The notes below the pieces were generated by a model that was given only the letters and a program-made list of their open reading frames with translations, did not search any database and was not told where the DNA came from. Of a DNA stretch of 11,015 nt, positions 7,822 through 11,015 are shown one piece after another; positions within the stretch are counted from its first letter, which is position 1; each line of letters begins with the position of its first letter. The translations under genes and the position numbers were made by a program. Source of the stretch: Cellvibrio sp. (GTDB lineage Bacteria > Pseudomonadota > Gammaproteobacteria > Pseudomonadales > Cellvibrionaceae); the NCBI GenBank assembly GCA_021323495.1, contig JAJQJO010000092.1, forward strand, positions 1 through 11,015, given 5' to 3'.

Positions 7822-7969
7822 ATTGGTGTTACTTTTGAAAGTTTGTAAATTAATTACTGAAACTAAATACGGTTTGCTAATGGGTGCTATCGAAGCAGTA
7901 CCCAATCGAATAGCGCATTGATATTTAATTAAAAAAGTACCACGCGCTTCACGCTGAATCACTTACTGT
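7822..7969. other. AT-rich gap between yggL terminator and accessory genes
   Basis: No gene seen. It holds an imperfect hairpin (GGGT-GCT at 7882-7888 with AGC at 7894-7896 and ACCC at 7900-7903). An attC site would be expected here if the transglutaminase-like gene is a complete cassette, but I find no RYYYAAC/GTTRRRY pair flanking a palindrome. Confidence 0.5.
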
Positions 7970-8860
7970 TTAAATCGTTTCTGCACGGTTCAGTAATGAG
8001 TTGAAAACCTTTGCCGGCACGCGCAGGTTGTTGTCCTCCGTGTAGAGTTTACGCAGCTCATCGAATGATGCGTCGGGGTCACGCGAGAGCGCGGCAAGCT
8101 TGTCGAAAAACTCCAACTGCTCATCATTAAGCTGCTCGTCCGGTTTAGGCTGCGCGCCCCAGACATCCCAAGGCAGCATCTCCATCTTGTTGAGCGCCGC
8201 AACGTCGCGCACCAAGCTCCCTGCGACAAACCAGAGTCCGCGCAGATTAACGAAAGATATACCAAACTTCGACGGGTCGGCTTCAACTGCCCGGCATTGA
8301 GCCCAAGCGTCGCCGGCGACAAGGAAGCGGTCGCGTGGCACGTCGAGTATGTCGAAGTCAATCTTCAGCTTCTCTTGCCAAACCTCGTCGAGTTGGGTAT
8401 CAACCAGAATCCAACGATTTACGGCGGCGTCCCAATATTCACAGACCCAGTGGTCCTCGAAGTAGCCTGGATTGAAATAGGCGCCGAAACCGCAACGCGC
8501 CCGAGCCGGAATGCCCTTGGCGCGCAACGTTGAGAGGAGCAACAGCACGAAGTTTCGGCAACGGGAGACAAGCCGTTTTTCGACCGGGCGGGCGACAGTG
8601 AGAGGCTGATTGTCAATCGCGAGAAGGCGATTCAGCATCTCTTCGAGAGGGCGAAGATGGATTTCGTTCTTGCGCTGGTCCGGGATATTAAAACCATAGA
8701 AGTCGGGCGCGACAACATCATAAATCCCTAGCCCCTGTACGATGCGGACAATGGCGGCGACATCGTTCGGCAGTGCGGCGAGCAGAGGCGCGAATTTGCC
8801 GGCAGATGTCATCCCTCCGGGGCGCGAATAAAAGTCGAGTAGCTGTTGTCGTGTCGTCAT
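7970..8860 (-). CDS. Transglutaminase-like superfamily protein
   Basis: 296 residues. The ATG at 8860-8858 has a good AGGAG (in AGAGGAGAAAA) about 8-9 bases upstream. A transglutaminase-like cysteine protease fold is indicated by an ordered triad: Cys101 in SRCRNFVLLLLSTLRAKGIP, the usual Cys-helix followed by the strand GIPARARCGFGAYF; His137 in FEDHWVCEYW; and Asp154 in WILVDTQLDE. The N-terminus (about 1-95) and C-terminus (about 165-296) are helical and not recognised. There is no signal peptide or membrane span, so it is probably cytoplasmic. Members of this superfamily are usually peptidases or amidases rather than true crosslinking enzymes; the substrate is unknown. It sits directly after the attC site at 8939-9052 and so may be the last cassette of the array. 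By eye its coding sequence is clearly more GC-rich than the neighbouring lysE-like and lspA genes, pointing to a separate origin. Confidence 0.8.
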   Translation of the reverse strand: MTTRQQLLDFYSRPGGMTSAGKFAPLLAALPNDVAAIVRIVQGLGIYDVVAPDFYGFNIPDQRKNEIHLRPLEEMLNRLLAIDNQPLTVARPVEKRLVSRCRNFVLLLLSTLRAKGIPARARCGFGAYFNPGYFEDHWVCEYWDAAVNRWILVDTQLDEVWQEKLKIDFDILDVPRDRFLVAGDAWAQCRAVEADPSKFGISFVNLRGLWFVAGSLVRDVAALNKMEMLPWDVWGAQPKPDEQLNDEQLEFFDKLAALSRDPDASFDELRKLYTEDNNLRVPAKVFNSLLNRAETI

Positions 8861-8938
8861 CTAGTTTTTCTCCTCTGTTCACATGGGATATTTAACCAAG
8901 CGCCTTCACTATCAGTGTATCTGGCCCAACCGATGGCA

Positions 8939-9052
8939 GCCCAACGCCGCAATAAACGGTGGTTTTCAAATTGCACTTTTGCCATAAAATGGAGCGAAGC
9001 GGAATGGCAAAAATGCAATTTAAAATCCATCCGTTTAATTGCTTTGTTACGC
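8939..9052 (-). repeat. Integron attC recombination site (minus orientation)
   Basis: Read on the minus strand it begins GCGTAACAAAGC (core GCGTAAC, 9052-9046) and ends GCGGCGTTGGGC (core GTTGGGC, 8945-8939), fitting RYYYAAC ... GTTRRRY. In between are two nested inverted arms. The inner pair, 8968-8985 with 9004-9021, matches at 17 of 18 positions. The outer pair, TAAACGGTGGTTTT (8953-8966) and 9022-9037, matches with a small bulge. An 18-base terminal loop lies between. The 114-base length is within the usual attC range. The TAA stop of the lysE-like gene lies inside the right core, as is common for cassettes. The AACAA start and the GCGGCGTT end favour the minus orientation, agreeing with gene direction. 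Confidence 0.85.
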
Positions 9053-9661
9053 TTTTGTAGCCAGCAAAACACCACTGCCAACCATAATACTTCCCGCGGC
9101 AACATTAAGTGTTTTTGCGGCTCTTGCGCTTTTAAAAAGAAGGCTAGCTTTACTTGCTGCATAAGCGTATGCCGCCATAACACTACCCACAGCTATAGTT
9201 GCTACCAGTAAAAGTTGGCCTATTTCGACGACGGTAACGCTCTGTACATTAATAAAAGCTGGAAAAAAACTAACGTAAAAAAGAATGGCCTTTGGATTGC
9301 TTAGAGTGGTGACTAGGCCAGCAATGAAATTTGAAAAAAATGACAGTTCAATAATAGGCTTCACTTCTACGGAGCTATATTTTGTTAAAAGCAATTTAAT
9401 TCCTAGCCAAACCAGGTAAACAGCGCCCGCATATTTTATAAATATAAAGATTCCACCCATTGTGCTTGCAAGCGCAGATAAACCGTAAAGCGATAGAATG
9501 ATAAAAATGTAATCGCCGAAAACAATACCGAAGACTGTGACTAAACCATGAAAAAAGCCAGATGCCATTGACCTAGCTACGACGGTAAATACTCCCGGCC
9601 CTGGAATTACTGCCAATATAACCAAAGCTACAAATAGCGACAACATGCTGGTAATTGTCAT
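9047..9661 (-). CDS. LysE/RhtB family amino-acid exporter-like membrane protein
   Basis: 204 residues; the ATG at 9661 is preceded by AGGAAAC (AGGA about 6-7 bases away). It has about six hydrophobic spans and the family signature near the N-terminus: VIPGPGVFTVVARSMASGFF followed by GLVTVFGIVFGDYIF. The second half has the family segment LSNPKAILFYVSFFPAF. LysE/RhtB proteins sit in the inner membrane and export amino acids, homoserine/threonine or related small solutes; the substrate here is not predictable. Length is normal (about 205). Its stop codon overlaps the attC core at 9046-9052, so it is very probably the gene of an integron cassette. Base composition is AT-richer than the transglutaminase-like gene. 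Confidence 0.9.
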   Translation of the reverse strand: MTITSMLSLFVALVILAVIPGPGVFTVVARSMASGFFHGLVTVFGIVFGDYIFIILSLYGLSALASTMGGIFIFIKYAGAVYLVWLGIKLLLTKYSSVEVKPIIELSFFSNFIAGLVTTLSNPKAILFYVSFFPAFINVQSVTVVEIGQLLLVATIAVGSVMAAYAYAASKASLLFKSARAAKTLNVAAGSIMVGSGVLLATKA

Positions 9662-9915
9662 GAAGTTTCCTATGCGTACCAGTTTATTAAATGGCTCAAG
9701 CCGTATATCCCCTCGCCGTATATCCCCGGCCGTTTATCAGGACGGTCAAGCGGATAAAATATCGTGTTTGCTTATATTTTCACCGCTGACAGGGGTTTGC
9801 CAGGCAGGGCTAAAAAATCCCATCCGATTTATTGACGGAAGAATAGACGAAAATTCAAACAATGGAAATAACTGCATATTTCCCCGAATTGACAACCCCA
9901 CTCTCATCCACTACA
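9662..9915. other. Gap between lspA-like and lysE-like genes, no attC found
   Basis: 254 bases without a convincing gene. It contains three short direct repeats (9701-9738, listed separately) and a small inverted pair TTTATC/GATAAA around 9733-9757. On the minus strand TTGACC (about 9749-9744) could be a -35 box, but no good -10 follows. No attC-like palindrome with core sites was found. Confidence 0.5.
9701..9738. repeat. Short direct repeats upstream of the lysE-like gene
   Basis: CCGTATATCCCC at 9701-9712 is repeated exactly at 9716-9727 and partially as CCGTTTATC at 9730-9738, with periods of 15 and 14 bases. It lies 40-77 bases upstream of the lysE-like start, a position where a regulator or repeat-derived promoter element could act; the function is unknown. 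Confidence 0.7.
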
Positions 9916-10413
9916 TCAGTTTGATTGATTTGTTAGTTGCTTTCCCCATCTGCTAGTAATGAAAATAAAACCAAATAAGCCAACCATAATTGCAACATCG
10001 GCCACGTTAAATACACCAGTTTTTAAAGAGCCTGCTTGTAACAATATGAAGTCAACTACCCGGCCATCATTTAGAGCCCGATCATATAGGTTGCCAAAAC
10101 CACCAGAAAGTATAATCAACCCTACAGTAAAGCTATATTTATTCATTGGTTTTACTAGGACATAGGTTAAGCCGCTCACTAGCGCTAGGCCCACTAAAAG
10201 CGTGAAAATAATGAACCGAATATTTTCAGGCAGATAAGCTCCAAGACTTAACATAGCGCCAGTATTTTCGTGGTACGTAAGGGTAAAAAAACCGTTTAAA
10301 AACGATACTGGCTCTTGCCCTTTAAGAAGAATTACAGCCTGCTGCTTGGTGTAACGATCGCATCCAATCAAAGGTAAGAAAACCAACAAGATAAGTAACA
10401 CTTTAATTTTCAT
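9916..10413 (-). CDS. lspA: Signal peptidase II (prolipoprotein signal peptidase) homologue
   Basis: 165 residues from the ATG at 10413; the frame runs open to 10500 but that part lies inside the adjoining attC-like element. LspA is an inner-membrane aspartyl protease that removes the signal peptide of diacylglyceryl-modified prolipoproteins before the lipidated Cys. Four hydrophobic spans are seen. Conserved blocks in order: CDRYTKQ (Asp19), HENTGAMLS (Asn50), GNLYDR (107-112), VVDF with Asp121, and FNVADVAI with Asn136 and Asp139. Asp121 and Asp139 align with the catalytic pair. Length is normal. Odd: span one ends LPLIGC, a lipobox-like motif, so the protein may itself be lipidated on Cys18. 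The gene follows an attC-like element closely and so looks like a cassette gene, an extra copy besides the chromosomal one that bacteria normally carry next to ileS. The start is supported by GAG 8 bases upstream. Confidence 0.85.
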   Translation of the reverse strand: MKIKVLLILLVFLPLIGCDRYTKQQAVILLKGQEPVSFLNGFFTLTYHENTGAMLSLGAYLPENIRFIIFTLLVGLALVSGLTYVLVKPMNKYSFTVGLIILSGGFGNLYDRALNDGRVVDFILLQAGSLKTGVFNVADVAIMVGLFGFIFITSRWGKQLTNQSN

Positions 10414-10449
10414 ATGAACTCGATGGCTATATTCGAAAACTAACATTAA

Positions 10450-10566
10450 GCACAACGGCAATTTGTAAGTTGTGCGTTGTGGAATACTTTTGCAAAGCAA
10501 AACTACACAAGCGCAAATTGAAAACTGTCCGACCGTGCAGCGGTGTGTTGCTGCGCCTTGTTATGT
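10450..10566 (-). repeat. Probable attC site, degenerate and asymmetric (minus orientation)
   Basis: On the minus strand it starts ACATAACAAGGC (core at 10566-10560) and ends GCCGTTGTGC (core GTTGTGC at 10456-10450). Inside are nested arms: GCAAAACTA (10497-10505) with TACTTTTGC (10485-10493), one mismatch; CACAAGCGCA (10506-10515) with TGCGTTGTG (10473-10481), one bulge; CAAATTG (10514-10520) with CAATTTG (10459-10465). The right arm carries an extra segment of roughly 35 bases (about 10525-10556) with its own small inverted repeat GCAGC/GCTGC. It starts only about 4 bases past the preceding gene's stop and agrees with the neighbouring attC in orientation, which supports the call despite imperfect cores. 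Confidence 0.65.
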
Positions 10567-10570
10567 CTTT

Positions 10571-11015
10571 CTATTTTTTCTCACAAGGAAAAGTCTCGAT
10601 CAAACCGAAAAGAAGAACATCACTTACACCAATATCCAAAGTTTCTTTTGATGATTCAATCTTAACTTTGCTTCGCTCATATTTAACATCAAATATAGCC
10701 AGGTAATTTTCTAAGTTCAGAACAAGTGTTTGAGGCTGGCAATAAAGGCGTGACATTTGTTTGAGTTGTAGCATCGAGTTGGCACTATTAAATGATGCTA
10801 CGATTCCCAGCATATACATTTCCGCAGCCACTTTATCAGTTTTGCGCAGCTCATTAAAAGTAGATATTTTTGTTTGCTTTGCGGTTGGTTCAGCTAAAGC
10901 TTTTTCTGACTCTGCTTCTGTTCTCATGGCTTCTGCAGCATCTTTTCGCTTCTGATTTTGCTCCATAGCGCCAGCAATATCAGCCACCTTTGGATTAGCG
11001 ATCATTTCGTTTATG
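10571..11015 (-). CDS. Rap1a/Tai family immunity-like protein (5' end beyond window)
   Basis: The frame is open to the right edge of the window; the first ATG inside it is at 11005, but the true start may be outside. Visible residues (about 145) begin with a charged helical segment (MEQNQKRKDAAEAMRTEAES) and then a domain with MYMLGIVASFNSANSML, LYCQPQTLVLNLENYLAIF and LIETFPCEKK. The Cys-x-Pro after a hydrophobic helix and the terminal FPC are reminiscent of the Rap1a/Tai domain, known as immunity proteins to type VI secretion effectors; the match is by eye and moderate. If so it would be a periplasmic protein, with the signal peptide upstream of the window. A stop TAG at 10571 lies about 4 bases before the attC-like element, as expected of a cassette gene. 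No partner toxin is visible. Confidence 0.5.
   Translation of the reverse strand, partial: INEMIANPKVADIAGAMEQNQKRKDAAEAMRTEAESEKALAEPTAKQTKISTFNELRKTDKVAAEMYMLGIVASFNSANSMLQLKQMSRLYCQPQTLVLNLENYLAIFDVKYERSKVKIESSKETLDIGVSDVLLFGLIETFPCEKK

Noticed and set aside
7882..7903. Hairpin GGGTGCT...ACCC as a possible attC or terminator
   Set aside because: Too short, with bulges, no core sites at the flanks and no T-run.
8857..9183. 108-residue minus-strand frame and an overlapping plus-strand frame (8846-9211) across the attC site
   Set aside because: They read through the attC palindrome and into neighbouring genes; such frames are common artefacts of attC sites and show no recognisable domain.
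9898..9945. CTAACAAATCAATCAAAC near the lspA stop as an attC left core
   Set aside because: It superficially resembles the AACAA start of attC, but no matching inverted arm or closing core follows within a plausible distance.
9645..9956. 103-residue plus-strand frame between the lysE-like and lspA-like genes
   Set aside because: It overlaps the start of one gene and the end of the other on the opposite strand, has no ribosome binding site and resembles no family I know.

Overview
The window looks like a gammaproteobacterial chromosome of moderate GC content. The YceH (DUF480) and YggL housekeeping genes and the general gene style suggest the Cellvibrio/Cellvibrionaceae neighbourhood. That placement is inference from protein style, not a database match.

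Left part (1-7821) is ordinary chromosomal sequence. It starts with the 3' end of a flavodoxin-fold NADPH-dependent FMN reductase (+). Convergent to it is a very large multi-membrane-span KAP-type P-loop NTPase with a periplasmic YCF48/BNR-like region (-). Then follow a small acidic hypothetical protein and an overlapping Cys-rich CWC protein (+), a shikimate-kinase-like P-loop kinase (+), a convergent protein with a degenerate response-regulator receiver domain (-), and yceH and yggL (+). A near-perfect, bidirectional intrinsic terminator closes this block at 7784-7821.

Right part (about 7822-11015) is accessory DNA. Every gene here is on the minus strand. Two long imperfect palindromes bounded by RYYYAAC/GTTRRRY-like cores have the layout of integron attC recombination sites (8939-9052 good, 10450-10566 more degenerate). 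The genes, read right to left as a cassette array would be, are a Rap1a/Tai-like protein cut by the window edge, a signal peptidase II (LspA) homologue, a LysE/RhtB-family exporter, and a transglutaminase-like cysteine-protease-fold protein. No integrase is in the window. If the orientation call is right, intI and attI lie beyond the right edge and the array ends next to yggL.

The items most worth a second look are the KAP NTPase fused to a periplasmic YCF48-like sensor, and the cassette-borne signal peptidase II that itself carries a lipobox-like LIGC. I could not verify novelty of either. No rRNA, tRNA or CRISPR array was seen, and no gene-free stretch exceeds 300 bases.
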